In this document: positions 1-8,397 of the stretch, in pieces
Position numbering within the stretch: position 1 is the stretch's first letter
How the letters are laid out: every line of letters starts with the position of its first letter
Source of the DNA: an uncultured Oscillospiraceae bacterium
GTDB lineage: Bacteria > Bacillota > Clostridia > Oscillospirales > Acutalibacteraceae
DNA length: 14,565 nt
Assembly: GCA_900549055.1 (NCBI GenBank)
Contig: URNB01000045.1
Span: forward strand, 1-14,565
Direction of reading: 5' to 3'
Translations under genes and position numbers: made by a program
Notes under the pieces: generated by a model
Seen by the model: only the letters and a program-made list of their open reading frames with translations
Database searches by the model: none
What the model was told of the DNA's origin: nothing

Positions 1-178
1 GTCTTCTTACAAACAGGCGCGGCGGGAAAATATATATTTCGTCAAGCGGCTTAAATGCCGCGCTCACCGCATAAATCGTAGGCAAAAGCATAAATAACGC
101 ACCGGCGAAAAGAAAAATGAATATAACCGCTGTGCCGCCGAATGAACGGTTAAGCCGCTTATGAAAACGCTTTTTCAC
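1..178 (-). CDS. MalG-type sugar ABC transporter permease, N-terminal part (cut by window edge)
   Basis: The N-terminal 59 residues of a carbohydrate ABC importer inner-membrane permease are visible; the 3' end lies beyond position 1. The protein begins with a basic stretch (KKRFHKRLNRS). One hydrophobic membrane segment follows (about residues 16-40), then SAAFKPLDEIYIFPPRLF, which matches the conserved first periplasmic loop of MalG-like permeases (S-FK-P-DEI--FPP). The start is a GTG at 178-176. An in-frame TGA lies four codons upstream, so no longer start in this frame is possible. A GGGGGAG ribosome binding site is about 12 nt upstream. It follows the MalF-like gene after 20 nt and would form the second half of the permease pair. 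The family call is safe; the substrate cannot be read from this stretch. Confidence 0.85.
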   Translation of the reverse strand, partial: MKKRFHKRLNRSFGGTAVIFIFLFAGALFMLLPTIYAVSAAFKPLDEIYIFPPRLFVRR

Positions 179-198
179 TGAATGCTTTCACTCCCCCG

Positions 199-1113
199 TT
201 ACCGACCTATACGTCGGATGATATGCGATACCACAAAATTTGTAAACATCATCATAACAAACAGAAACACCGCAATAGCCGACGCATATCCCATTTCAAA
301 ACGTACCGTTCCCACATCAAGCATATATGTAAGCAGCGTATCCGCGCTGTATTGCGTTGTGGGAAAGCCCGCAAGCGACTGCACAAGCGCGCCCACACCG
401 AAGCATGCCGCTATCTGCATTACCGCGCTGAAAAGCAGCTGCGGCGCCATTGAGGGCAGCGTAATATACCAAAGCTCCTGCCAGCGGTTTTTTATACCGT
501 CTATTCCGCCTGCCTCCGCAAGGCTTTTATCCATGCTCTGAAAGCCGGCTATGAACGTAAGAAAGCCCACGCCGAAGCTTGCCCAAAGCTGAACCGTTAT
601 AAGCGCGCCGAGCATTGTTTTTGGGTCGCTCAGCCACTGCTGCGGCTCGGAAATTACGCCAAGCTGCATAAGCACGCTGTTGGCTATGCCGTATTGGTCG
701 CCCGAAAGTATCATAGCCCATATGGCATAAAGATTTCCGCAAAGCGCCGGTGCGTAAAAGCAAAAGGTCATAACCGTTCTGACGGCTCTGCCCATTTCAT
801 TTATCAGCCACGCCGAAACGAATGAAATAAGATAGCTGAGAGGCCCTGTTATAATTGCGAAAACAAGCGTGTTTTTTAAAACCTGCGGGAAAATCTCGTC
901 ATCCAAAAACAGTCTTTCGTAATTCAGGAGACCTGTAAATTTAGGCGGTTCAAGCATATTGAAATAGGTGAAGGAAAGGCATATTGCCGCAATAACCGGA
1001 ATTACCGTAAGTAAAATGAATACGATCATATACGGAGCCATCATAGCATAGCTCACCGCACTCTTTTTAAGACGGGACGCAAGCCCGTATTCTTTACGTT
1101 TCACAAATTTCAC
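199..1113 (-). CDS. MalF-type sugar ABC transporter permease
   Basis: Membrane-spanning subunit of a CUT1-type carbohydrate ABC importer, 304 aa, the usual length. About six hydrophobic segments can be seen (around residues 22-48, 82-104, 112-136, 167-190, 225-247 and 275-298). The EAA loop that docks the ATPase is at residues 200-220, reading EAGGIDGIKNRWQ and then ITLP; the usual second Ala is Gly here. The start is a GTG whose bases overlap the TGA stop of the solute-binding protein gene (GTGA), which points to translational coupling. The next permease starts 20 nt downstream. Together with the large binding protein upstream this is one sugar-import operon. No ATP-binding subunit is present in the window; in many Firmicutes such importers share a distant MsiK/MsmX-type ATPase. 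The substrate is unknown, probably a plant or host oligosaccharide. Confidence 0.92.
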   Translation of the reverse strand: MKFVKRKEYGLASRLKKSAVSYAMMAPYMIVFILLTVIPVIAAICLSFTYFNMLEPPKFTGLLNYERLFLDDEIFPQVLKNTLVFAIITGPLSYLISFVSAWLINEMGRAVRTVMTFCFYAPALCGNLYAIWAMILSGDQYGIANSVLMQLGVISEPQQWLSDPKTMLGALITVQLWASFGVGFLTFIAGFQSMDKSLAEAGGIDGIKNRWQELWYITLPSMAPQLLFSAVMQIAACFGVGALVQSLAGFPTTQYSADTLLTYMLDVGTVRFEMGYASAIAVFLFVMMMFTNFVVSHIIRRIGR

Positions 1114-3962
1114 CCGCCAAGCTCCGTTATTTTTCTTTTTATTTCCCTATCGATTGCAGCGTTTGCATTTTCTAAAGCAACTCTTGTGTTACCGTGCTGA
1201 TACAGCACCTCTCTGAAAGCGTTATCTATACACCTCGAGGTATAATATCCGCCGGGTATTTCGGGAATTTCTTTAACACACGCCCGCTGCCCGTTTAATA
1301 TTTCAAGCTCCGCGCGAGTCCAGTTAAGGTTGCCGAATGCTTCAAGATTAGCCGTTGCGTGCCTTGCTGCCGCACCCAAAAGGTTTTCTGCGGCTGTGCC
1401 GTAATCGGTCTGAACGTCGGCAGAGGTAAGCCACTGCATAAAGCGCCAGCAGTTTTCCTTATTGCGCGCGTTTTTAAACATTACAACCGCCGTGCCCGAG
1501 GCTCCGCCCGAGCGGTCAATCCCGCCGTTTTTCTCTATTCCCGGCATAAGCTCCATTTTCCAAAGCCCGCGTATTTCGGGGGCGGCGCTCATAAGCGTGC
1601 CGTACATACCGTAGGACGCTACGGCAATGGGCATTTCGCCCGTTCTGAACCGCGTATTGAAATCATAGCTCAATTCAAAGCTGTACTGCGTGTAAAACTT
1701 TGTCCACAGTTCAAAAGCTGCAAGCGCCGCACTGTCGGAAAGGGCTGCGCCGGTAAGCGTTTTATTGTAAAAGCTGCCGCCGCACTGCATTAAAAGCGTA
1801 GGGAACAGATCCTTTGCGCCAAGTCCTAAATCCACCGCGCCCGACGCCGTAACAGCCGTATACGGCAGCCCCACGGTCATATTATTACGCTGCAGCCTTG
1901 CGGTTGCGTCAAGCAGCTCGTTCCAGGTTTGCGGTACAGATATTTTAAGCTCGTTCAGTATGTCCGTCCGCACAAACATTACAAGATATACCTGCGTAAG
2001 CGGCAGCGCATACACTCCGTTTTTTCGGGTGTAGGGCACAAGCGCGTCGTCCGTAAAGCGTTTCGCCGTTTCGTCAAAGCCTTTATATCCTTTAAGGTCT
2101 TCAAGTGCATTGCGGCTTGCAAGATTTATCGGCTGCCCGCGTGATACGCCTACCGCCACATCGGGGTTATTCCCCGTGAGCGCCGATTCCGTAAGCCCGC
2201 CCTGCACTAAATTAACGTTTACGGGTATTTTGGTTTCTTCGGTAAAATCCGATATAAGATTTTTAAGTATCTGCGCCTGGTCGCGTCCGTCGTTCAGCCA
2301 TACGTTAACCGCCTCTGCGTCGTCATACTCGCTCATTGAGTCGTAATCATCGGAAAATGCGGAAATAAATCTTTTAAAAGAAAACACTGCGTTGCTTATA
2401 ATATTTCCCTTAGCCGACGGCAGCCGATAGCCCTCTCCGTGAAATATAAGGTAATCCAGCTCCATAGGCTGATTTTTTGCGGAGACCGCAAAATCCGAAA
2501 GCAGCGATATATTACTTCTGAATGAGGAAAGCCGCGCCGGAATTTCCGACGGTTTTTTTGCAAACTCGCCCAGCTGCTCCGCCACGCGCTTAAGCCCTGA
2601 CGAGCCGCCTGTTTTACCGCCGTTTGCCTTTTCATACATTTCCGCCGCGCTTGTCAAAGCCGTGGAAAGAGCGGAAAACCTCTCCCCTATATCGGGTATT
2701 TCACGTTCGAGGTAGTAGTCTCTGTACAAATCGGGGCTTGTGCTTGTAATCATTATTATTCTTCTGTAAAGGCTGTTCATTTCGCGGCTTACCGCGTCCA
2801 CACGGTTAAGAGCCTCGGCAAAGCCGTCCGCCGTAACTTCAAGGCTTACGGTATTCTTGCCTTTTTTAAGCGGTATTAGGCAGACGCCGCCGTTTTCATC
2901 GGCAACCGTTTTATTTCTCCACCCGGAAGAATAGGGAAAGCTTACCGAGGAAAGCTCTTTATATGGTATTTCGCCGTTAATATAAATATTTCGCAGTACA
3001 GACATACCTATCTCGGTGTTTTGCCTGTATTTAAGAGTAAGGAAATAAAGTCCGTCCCGCGGGGCGTTCACCGTGTAGGTTATATACATCCCGGGCTTTG
3101 ACCAGCCCGCGCCGCCGATTATATTGCGTTTCAAAGCATATGGGCTGTTCGGACTGGTTGCGGAATTTGAACGGTCGTAAACCGGGTAGAGCGTTCTGTC
3201 CGATTTATAAGACGCGTCCTCCGCCTCTATGTAAATAAAAGTATCGTCCTTTATTATTTCCTTTCCCTGTTCCTCGTAATTTTTTATCGCTTCGTTTTTA
3301 TTTTTAAGATCTTGCGGCGGCAAAAGGCGCAGATCGCCGAAAATTATACCGTCCGAAAGCGCGTTAAAGCGCAGCACATTTTTGCCGCTTTCAAGCTTTA
3401 CAATAAACGGTGAAGTGCTGTATCCCGAATAATCGGTTATTCCGCACTCCTGCCACACCGCAACCTGCTTTTGCTTTTGTATCAGGTCGTTACCGAGACC
3501 GTCGGTTTTCATATCGCCGTCGTTTTCCCATACTCTTCTGAGGGTGCAGGAGCCCGCCTCCTCAAAGGGCTTTTCGCCGTTGAGCTCAAACGAAAACGCA
3601 AGCTCGCTAACCTTAGTGGTGTCGGTAAGGTAGGAATATTTAAGCGATATATAATAAAGCGCGGTTTTCGGAATATCAAGCGTGTATTCCGCATATCCGC
3701 CCTCCGAAACCGAAAGACCCGTGTTTTCGCCCGGTGTGACGGTTTCAGCGTTTACCGCCGCGGAAAGAACGCCGCGGCACTCGCCGTCGGCGCAAGCCGT
3801 ATTTTCGTTTTTCAGCAAATATCGGTAATAGGAGCCTTCCGCGAAGAGTGCTGCCCCCTCTTTACTCTCTGCCGCCGCGCCGTTTGAATACAGTGCCGCG
3901 CCTGCGGTAATAACCGCCAGCAAAACCGAAAGAGCTTTTAAAAATACTTTTTTCTTTTTCAT
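1110..3962 (-). CDS. Large extracellular solute-binding protein with two N-terminal carbohydrate-binding-like domains
   Basis: Sugar-capturing subunit of the ABC importer, 950 aa from the chosen start, about twice the usual 400-450 aa. Order of parts: signal peptide (residues 1-32); a beta-rich region (about 40-215) with GGYAEYTLDIPKTALYYISLKY; a second, similar region (about 240-395) opening with IYIEAEDASY and containing YITYTVNAPRDGLYFLTLKYR; a helical spacer (about 395-500); and a family-1 type binding domain from about 550 to the end (VWLNDGRDQAQILKNLISDF; VPQTWNELLDATARLQ). The two beta regions resemble CBM6/35-like sugar-binding folds; this is inferred from motif style only. The ATG at 3962 is preferred over the one at 3977 because GGGAAG sits 7 nt before it and a clean signal peptide follows. 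No lipobox cysteine is seen. The gene lies 4 nt after the regulator gene and overlaps the permease by 4 nt. Confidence 0.88.
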   Translation of the reverse strand: MKKKKVFLKALSVLLAVITAGAALYSNGAAAESKEGAALFAEGSYYRYLLKNENTACADGECRGVLSAAVNAETVTPGENTGLSVSEGGYAEYTLDIPKTALYYISLKYSYLTDTTKVSELAFSFELNGEKPFEEAGSCTLRRVWENDGDMKTDGLGNDLIQKQKQVAVWQECGITDYSGYSTSPFIVKLESGKNVLRFNALSDGIIFGDLRLLPPQDLKNKNEAIKNYEEQGKEIIKDDTFIYIEAEDASYKSDRTLYPVYDRSNSATSPNSPYALKRNIIGGAGWSKPGMYITYTVNAPRDGLYFLTLKYRQNTEIGMSVLRNIYINGEIPYKELSSVSFPYSSGWRNKTVADENGGVCLIPLKKGKNTVSLEVTADGFAEALNRVDAVSREMNSLYRRIIMITSTSPDLYRDYYLEREIPDIGERFSALSTALTSAAEMYEKANGGKTGGSSGLKRVAEQLGEFAKKPSEIPARLSSFRSNISLLSDFAVSAKNQPMELDYLIFHGEGYRLPSAKGNIISNAVFSFKRFISAFSDDYDSMSEYDDAEAVNVWLNDGRDQAQILKNLISDFTEETKIPVNVNLVQGGLTESALTGNNPDVAVGVSRGQPINLASRNALEDLKGYKGFDETAKRFTDDALVPYTRKNGVYALPLTQVYLVMFVRTDILNELKISVPQTWNELLDATARLQRNNMTVGLPYTAVTASGAVDLGLGAKDLFPTLLMQCGGSFYNKTLTGAALSDSAALAAFELWTKFYTQYSFELSYDFNTRFRTGEMPIAVASYGMYGTLMSAAPEIRGLWKMELMPGIEKNGGIDRSGGASGTAVVMFKNARNKENCWRFMQWLTSADVQTDYGTAAENLLGAAARHATANLEAFGNLNWTRAELEILNGQRACVKEIPEIPGGYYTSRCIDNAFREVLYQHGNTRVALENANAAIDREIKRKITELGG

Positions 3963-3966
3963 AGCG

Positions 3967-4875
3967 CTACTTCCCATCCGACTGAGGTTCTTGTGCCTGT
4001 TCGTTAATAAATGTCACGGGAGAACAGCCCATTGTACGCCTGAACGCCTTATTGAAGGTCTGAAGATCCGAGTAACCGAGCTTCAGCGCCGCCTTTGTCT
4101 CGCTTATTTTACCGTACTGCATCATTTCTATTGCCTTTTGCATTTTAAGATTATTTATATATTTTTGCACGGTAAGCCCGGTTGCCTTTTTGAACGTATT
4201 GGATATGTATGATGGCGTGTAGCCCAATTCCTCGCACATCTGCCCGATTTTTATTTTTTCGTAAATATGCTCCGCAATGTAGTTTGCCGCTGTTGAAAAG
4301 GCGCGCGAGGATGAATCTGGGTTTATAACATTGAAATAAGTAGCCGTTTTGGTTTGCGTAAAAGCGCGGTAAACCGTAATAAGCATCTGCTTGATATATG
4401 CCGCTACCATGGAATTATAGAATTCGCCCCTGTTATATATCTCATCAAGATTTTTGGTGAGCGGCGCTAAAAGCTCACGGCAGTTTCCTGCGGAAAAAAC
4501 CTTTGTGCTTTCATAAAACCTTTTAAGCGCCACTATATCCGCGTCATGGGTAGTGCTGTCAAAATCAAAGCCGATATAGCCGTACCGCAGGTCGGAACCG
4601 GTGGTCTGAATTGCGTGCATAGAGCCTGCGGGCGAAAAATGAACGTAGCCCTCCATCAAAAGCTCGGTTTCGTTGTTTGTGGTAAAAAGCCCCTCGCCGC
4701 TTATAACATAGCTTATTTCGTGGCACCACTGCTTATGCAGCGGGACCTGATAACCCGAAAGACAGCTCAGATCACCGAGCTGGTAGAGCGTTATGCCGGA
4801 AAAATTAACCGCTGTTCCCTCAGTATTATCTTTAAAAAGCTTATCAAAATGAAACTGCCTTCCCTGCACCTGCAT
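3967..4875 (-). CDS. AraC-family transcriptional regulator with N-terminal cupin sensor
   Basis: DNA-binding regulator of 302 aa, typical AraC size. Residues 1-110 look like the cupin sugar-sensing domain (HKQWCHEISYVISGEGLF, then GYVHFSPAGSMHAIQ). Residues about 195-292 form the double helix-turn-helix: the first recognition unit is around IGQMCEELGYTPSYISNTFKK (residues 210-230) and the second around ISETKAALKLGYSDLQTFNKAFRR (257-280), ending with the family pattern GCSP--F. The ATG at 4875 follows an AGGGGCGAG ribosome binding site. The gene sits 19 nt after the 256-aa anchored protein and 4 nt before the binding-protein gene, so it is made together with the importer it very likely controls. 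The effector is unknown, probably the imported sugar. Candidate operator repeats lie upstream of the operon (5741-5822). Confidence 0.92.
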   Translation of the reverse strand: MQVQGRQFHFDKLFKDNTEGTAVNFSGITLYQLGDLSCLSGYQVPLHKQWCHEISYVISGEGLFTTNNETELLMEGYVHFSPAGSMHAIQTTGSDLRYGYIGFDFDSTTHDADIVALKRFYESTKVFSAGNCRELLAPLTKNLDEIYNRGEFYNSMVAAYIKQMLITVYRAFTQTKTATYFNVINPDSSSRAFSTAANYIAEHIYEKIKIGQMCEELGYTPSYISNTFKKATGLTVQKYINNLKMQKAIEMMQYGKISETKAALKLGYSDLQTFNKAFRRTMGCSPVTFINEQAQEPQSDGK

Positions 4876-4894
4876 TCAGCGCTCGCCCCTTAAT

Positions 4895-5665
4895 TTATTT
4901 TTTCTTTTTGCTTTTCGCAATAAGCACGGCACACACGGCTGCTGCCGCCGCTACTACTGCCGCAGACGCCGCAGCAATAAGCACGGTCACGGTATTTTTG
5001 CCGCTTTCCGATTGCGGCTTATCGGTATCGGACTGTGTACTGCTGCTTGAAGAGCCGTTTGTATCCGTGCTTTCTTCCTTTTCGGACTCTGACGCTTCTT
5101 CTGTGCCGTATTTGACCGTTACGGTATTAAGCACAGTGTTCCAAACGCAGCTGTCCTTTACGGTAAAAGGGTTTATCTGTATTTTTATAAACTTACAGCC
5201 CGGTTCTATTTTATCGCGGTTGGTAACCGAAGACATCATCCAATACGCCATTTCCTCATTTATGTAAAGGTTTTCGTCAAATGTCTGCGGTGTGGTTTTG
5301 ATCTTAACCTGTTTCCAATCTCTGTTGTTTTCGGAAACGAAAACGCTTATATCGGTATCAGCGTCGCCCAAACCGTTTACGTGCATACAGTCTATTTTAA
5401 ACGAAATTATATCGTCGTCCATTTTGTAAACCACATATTCCGTTCCGCCGACATCCCCGTTTTCGGAATACTTTTCGTAAAAGGTCTCGCCTGTATCCTT
5501 GTTCTTTTCGTAACGCATTTTATCCGATTTTTCAAAGCAAAGCGGGTAATTATCCTCTAATGTATCCTTAAATTCGCCGACTTCGGCGTTTGCGGTAATA
5601 CACGGTACGGCAAATACCGAAATTACACACATAATAACCGTAAAAAACTTTAACAGAGCTTTCAT
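4895..5665 (-). CDS. Secreted, C-terminally membrane-anchored protein of unknown function, first gene of the sugar operon
   Basis: A 256-aa protein I do not recognise by name. It has a signal peptide (residues 1-28, cleavage near ANAE), an extracellular region of about 160 residues rich in beta-type sequence (30-187), an acidic and serine-rich linker (188-222, with a run of Ser), one Ala/Val-rich membrane helix (about 225-250), and a KSKKKK cytoplasmic tail. The phrase VFVSENNRDWKQVKI followed by FIKIQINPF resembles F5/8-type (discoidin) sugar-binding domains, so a cell-surface glycan-binding role is plausible but not shown. The ATG at 5665 is chosen over an upstream in-frame ATG at 5713 because AAAGGA stands about 8 nt before it, the signal peptide starts there, and the candidate promoter overlaps the longer version. 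It is probably the first gene of the importer operon. Confidence 0.8.
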   Translation of the reverse strand: MKALLKFFTVIMCVISVFAVPCITANAEVGEFKDTLEDNYPLCFEKSDKMRYEKNKDTGETFYEKYSENGDVGGTEYVVYKMDDDIISFKIDCMHVNGLGDADTDISVFVSENNRDWKQVKIKTTPQTFDENLYINEEMAYWMMSSVTNRDKIEPGCKFIKIQINPFTVKDSCVWNTVLNTVTVKYGTEEASESEKEESTDTNGSSSSSTQSDTDKPQSESGKNTVTVLIAAASAAVVAAAAAVCAVLIAKSKKKK

Positions 5666-5704
5666 AAAGAAATTCCTTTCCGAATCAGATTTTTCTATAT
5701 TTAT

Positions 5705-5710
5705 ATTATA
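5705..5710 (-). promoter_or_regulatory. Candidate -10 box for the sugar-uptake operon
   Basis: On the minus strand a perfect TATAAT lies about 40 nt upstream of the ATG at 5665, in a very AT-rich stretch. No good TTGACA is found 16-18 nt further upstream (the hexamer there reads ATTTAA), which would fit a promoter needing an activator such as the AraC regulator in the operon. It is the only gap upstream of the five genes long enough to hold a promoter. Confidence 0.5.
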
Positions 5711-5740
5711 CACGTTTTTTAAATTTTTTAAATGGTTTTA

Positions 5741-5822
5741 TTTTTAGTATATTTGTGTCATAATTTATTTATATTAGTCTAAAAACACCATTTTTTTATC
5801 ATATTGCAGTTTTTTAGTATAT
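5741..5822. repeat. Pair of 13-bp direct repeats upstream of the sugar operon
   Basis: TTTTTAGTATATT occurs exactly at 5741-5753 and again at 5811-5823, 70 bp apart and in the same orientation. On the transcribed strand it reads AATATACTAAAAA, and both copies lie upstream of the -10 box. AraC-type regulators often bind direct repeats, so these could be operators. The region is AT-rich, so chance similarity is not excluded. Confidence 0.4.
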
Positions 5823-5844
5823 TCATTGACCTAATAATGTTGTC

Positions 5845-5870
5845 TGTTTTTGCTTTTTTAAGCAAAAACA
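5845..5870. repeat. Second AT-rich hairpin overlapping the terminator U-tract
   Basis: TGTTTTTGCTT (5845-5855) pairs perfectly with AAGCAAAAACA (5860-5870) around a TTTT loop. Its outer bases 5867-5870 are shared with the GC-rich terminator stem, so both helices cannot be fully paired at once. It could act as a back-up terminator for the minus strand or simply be an extension of the U-tract. Confidence 0.55.
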
Positions 5871-5903
5871 GGCTGCCGCTGTTGTAAAGGGCGGCAGCCT
5901 GTT
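5867..5903 (-). terminator. Rho-independent terminator of the metallophosphoesterase gene
   Basis: A perfect 13-bp stem (5867-5879 with 5891-5903; AACAGGCTGCCGC on the plus strand) encloses an 11-nt loop. It lies 10 nt past the stop codon at 5914. Read on the minus strand the stem is followed directly by TTTTTGCTT, a good U-tract. The GC-rich stem and U-tract together make this a strong intrinsic terminator. Confidence 0.9.
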
Positions 5904-5913
5904 CGGATATTTA

Positions 5914-8397
5914 TTATGCTGTTTTTAAGAGCTTTTTACGCATATTGATAAGATCGTTTCCGTCAAGCTTTCCGTCATGATTAAAGTCGCATGCCGGTAT
6001 TTTCTTATCGGCTGCTTCCGCAACGGTCTTTTTCAAATATACAAAATCCAATATATTTAATACGCCGTCGCCGTTGGCGTCGCCGGTGGTGTATACATCG
6101 TTGAAAACATAGACTTTATCGATTATAGCCGTATAATTGGTGTAATTTTTACCGTTGGGGTCAAGGGTTATTATAACCGCGTCGGTATTGAAAGGCAGAT
6201 TATTACAAAGCAGCTTATAGCGGTAAACGCTGTACGCTCCGTTATCATTTACAATGTTGCATTTTGTAAAATCAAACGCAAGCGGTGTGAGGGTATCGCC
6301 CGAAACGGCGGTTAAGGATACACTGTCCTTTATATCCTTGAAAAATGCGTCCATAATAAGCATTTCCATATAAACCGATGTGATTTCCTTCCCGCTTTGC
6401 GCCGCGTAGCGTATAACCCCTGCGGCGTCATTAGCATCCTTGGTAACTCCGTGATATGTGTTTGCGCCGAAGGTTTCGCTGCGGGTCTTTACATTGCTGC
6501 TTTCAGACGTTTTTTCAAGAGTGTCAAGCTCATCAATCATAACCTTTGCGGAAACAAGCTCGGCGCTTATCTCGTCAAGTCTTAAGGTATAGCCCACCCC
6601 GCCTGCGGCAAAATTATCTGCGGCATGGGGTGCCAATGAAATGCGAAGTGCGGTTGTTTTATCGGGCAGTGCGGAGGCGTTCGAAATCAAAGCCCTCGAA
6701 TAGGTTTCCTTACCTGCTACCGTTTCACGACTGTTTATTGTAAGCGGCACTTCGGTAAATAAGTCCGAGCCATCTGTCAATGCCTCAAGCTTTATAAGGT
6801 AATCACAGGAATAGTTCTGCACAAACGCGTCCATTAAATAAAGAGCGGCGTTAAATTTTGTTATATATTTATCCGTAAAATCATAACGTAAAACACCGGT
6901 TTTACTTCCGTCCGTTCTTTGCGCCGCAAATATATATTTTTCACCGAATATATCGTAGGTCTTTTCCATATTATCCGAGGAGAAGGTTACTCCCTCGGTT
7001 TCGTTAAACAGGGTCGGGTGCTCGCCGTTTGAAGTAGTGTAGCTGTATGTCTCGGTGTAGCCCGAGAAAACACCGTCAAACGCCTCGGTCGTAAAGCTTG
7101 CCGTTAAGGGTTCGCTTTCCAGTCCGAACGACTCCGCCGCCTTAACCGAAACCGTATATTCGGTATTAACCGAAAGTCCCGAAACCGTAAAGCTTTGCTG
7201 CGGCTTCATATTGTTTATGTCAATATAATAATCGGTTATATACGTCTCGCTGAAATCGCAGTTGCCCGTTTTATTGTTTGTTAAGGTTACATTATAGCTG
7301 TGAACATAGTCGCTGTGAGCAGCCGACGGAAAAGCTATCCCGGCAGAATCGGCACTGACGTTGCTGACGGTTATTTCCGCATTTTCGGGAAATACCGGGG
7401 CGGTTCTGTCGTTTATTCGCGCGTCGGTATATACAAAGCTTTCTGTACTAAGCGGAAGGCTTAATACCCAAGGTGCTTTTGCATCCTTTACCGTTTTCGG
7501 GGATACGTCGTTATTTATACGTTTACGGTTTACGGTTATTTTCCCCGCGCTTTCGTCTACATTCACAAGAAGACTGCCCTGTGCCTGATAAGCGTCGCTC
7601 GGGTTTACATCCGGCTCTAACGAAACGTACTGCATTGAGGTGCAGTCTATACAGGTGAATTCTCCCTGCCAAATGCAGCGTTCGTTTTCGCAGGGTCTGT
7701 GTGAATGACCGCTGAAATATACCACCTGCGGATAATTTTTAAGCAGCTCCTTTAAAAGCTTTGTATTGCCCGCGCCGTGACCGCTGCCGTAGGTGGTTAC
7801 AAATATCGGCTGATGACAGCCCACAAATATAGGTGCGTCGGGGTCTTCCGCCGCTGCTGCGTCAAGCTGCGCTTTAAGCCATGAAACGGTGGTTTCGGTA
7901 TATCTTCCGTCAATTGCAGCGCTTTCGCTGTTAATGCCTATAAAATGGTAACCGTTCACTTTAACGTTGAAATTAAGCGTATCGTATCCGTAAGCGGTCA
8001 TATACCTCTGCTGCGCGTCCGCCACAGTTTCCCGCTTATAATAGGCATTTTCAAATTCGTGGTTGCCCATAATCACAAGCCGCTTCGGTGCCGATTCCGC
8101 ATCGGTAAAGACAGAATCCCATGCGGTTGTGAATTTGGCAAACTGGGTTTCCTTGGCACTGTTCGCCACATCACCCAAAACAAGTATCGCGTCAACATTC
8201 TGTTCCTTGTAGTAATTCAGCATGGTATAAATATTACTGTCTATTCCGGTAGTACCGTCATGAAAATGAAGGTCGCTCATGACCCCGAATTTTACGCCGC
8301 CGCTGCCCTCTGCGGAGACAGGCACAAAAACAAGCGATGTGAAAATAACAGATAGTGCAAAGAAACAACTCAGAAACCCGGTAAAAGCTTTTTTCAT
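5914..8397 (-). CDS. Secreted metallophosphoesterase with FN3-like domain and type I dockerin
   Basis: Extracellular calcineurin-like phosphoesterase of 827 aa. A signal peptide (residues 1-29) is followed by the catalytic domain (about 34-290). All metal-binding blocks are present: SDLH (D42, H44), LGD (D76), GNHE (N112, H113), GCH (H195) and GHSH (H231, H233). A fibronectin-III-like domain covers about 335-440 (PQQSFTVSGLSVNTEYTVSVKA). An unassigned beta-rich stretch covers about 445-765. The C-terminus (772-827) is a type I dockerin with two calcium-binding repeats, GDANGDGVLNILDFVYLKK and DFNHDGKLDGNDLINMRKK. Dockerins bind cohesins on scaffoldins, so the enzyme is probably assembled on a cellulosome-like complex or at the cell surface. 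The phosphoester substrate is unknown. The ATG at 8397 has AAAGGG 9 nt upstream. It is a single-gene unit with its own terminator. Confidence 0.93.
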   Translation of the reverse strand: MKKAFTGFLSCFFALSVIFTSLVFVPVSAEGSGGVKFGVMSDLHFHDGTTGIDSNIYTMLNYYKEQNVDAILVLGDVANSAKETQFAKFTTAWDSVFTDAESAPKRLVIMGNHEFENAYYKRETVADAQQRYMTAYGYDTLNFNVKVNGYHFIGINSESAAIDGRYTETTVSWLKAQLDAAAAEDPDAPIFVGCHQPIFVTTYGSGHGAGNTKLLKELLKNYPQVVYFSGHSHRPCENERCIWQGEFTCIDCTSMQYVSLEPDVNPSDAYQAQGSLLVNVDESAGKITVNRKRINNDVSPKTVKDAKAPWVLSLPLSTESFVYTDARINDRTAPVFPENAEITVSNVSADSAGIAFPSAAHSDYVHSYNVTLTNNKTGNCDFSETYITDYYIDINNMKPQQSFTVSGLSVNTEYTVSVKAAESFGLESEPLTASFTTEAFDGVFSGYTETYSYTTSNGEHPTLFNETEGVTFSSDNMEKTYDIFGEKYIFAAQRTDGSKTGVLRYDFTDKYITKFNAALYLMDAFVQNYSCDYLIKLEALTDGSDLFTEVPLTINSRETVAGKETYSRALISNASALPDKTTALRISLAPHAADNFAAGGVGYTLRLDEISAELVSAKVMIDELDTLEKTSESSNVKTRSETFGANTYHGVTKDANDAAGVIRYAAQSGKEITSVYMEMLIMDAFFKDIKDSVSLTAVSGDTLTPLAFDFTKCNIVNDNGAYSVYRYKLLCNNLPFNTDAVIITLDPNGKNYTNYTAIIDKVYVFNDVYTTGDANGDGVLNILDFVYLKKTVAEAADKKIPACDFNHDGKLDGNDLINMRKKLLKTA

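Noticed and set aside
3963..3977. Earlier ATG at 3977 for the solute-binding protein
   Set aside because: It would add five residues before the signal peptide and has no ribosome binding site at the right distance, unlike the ATG at 3962.
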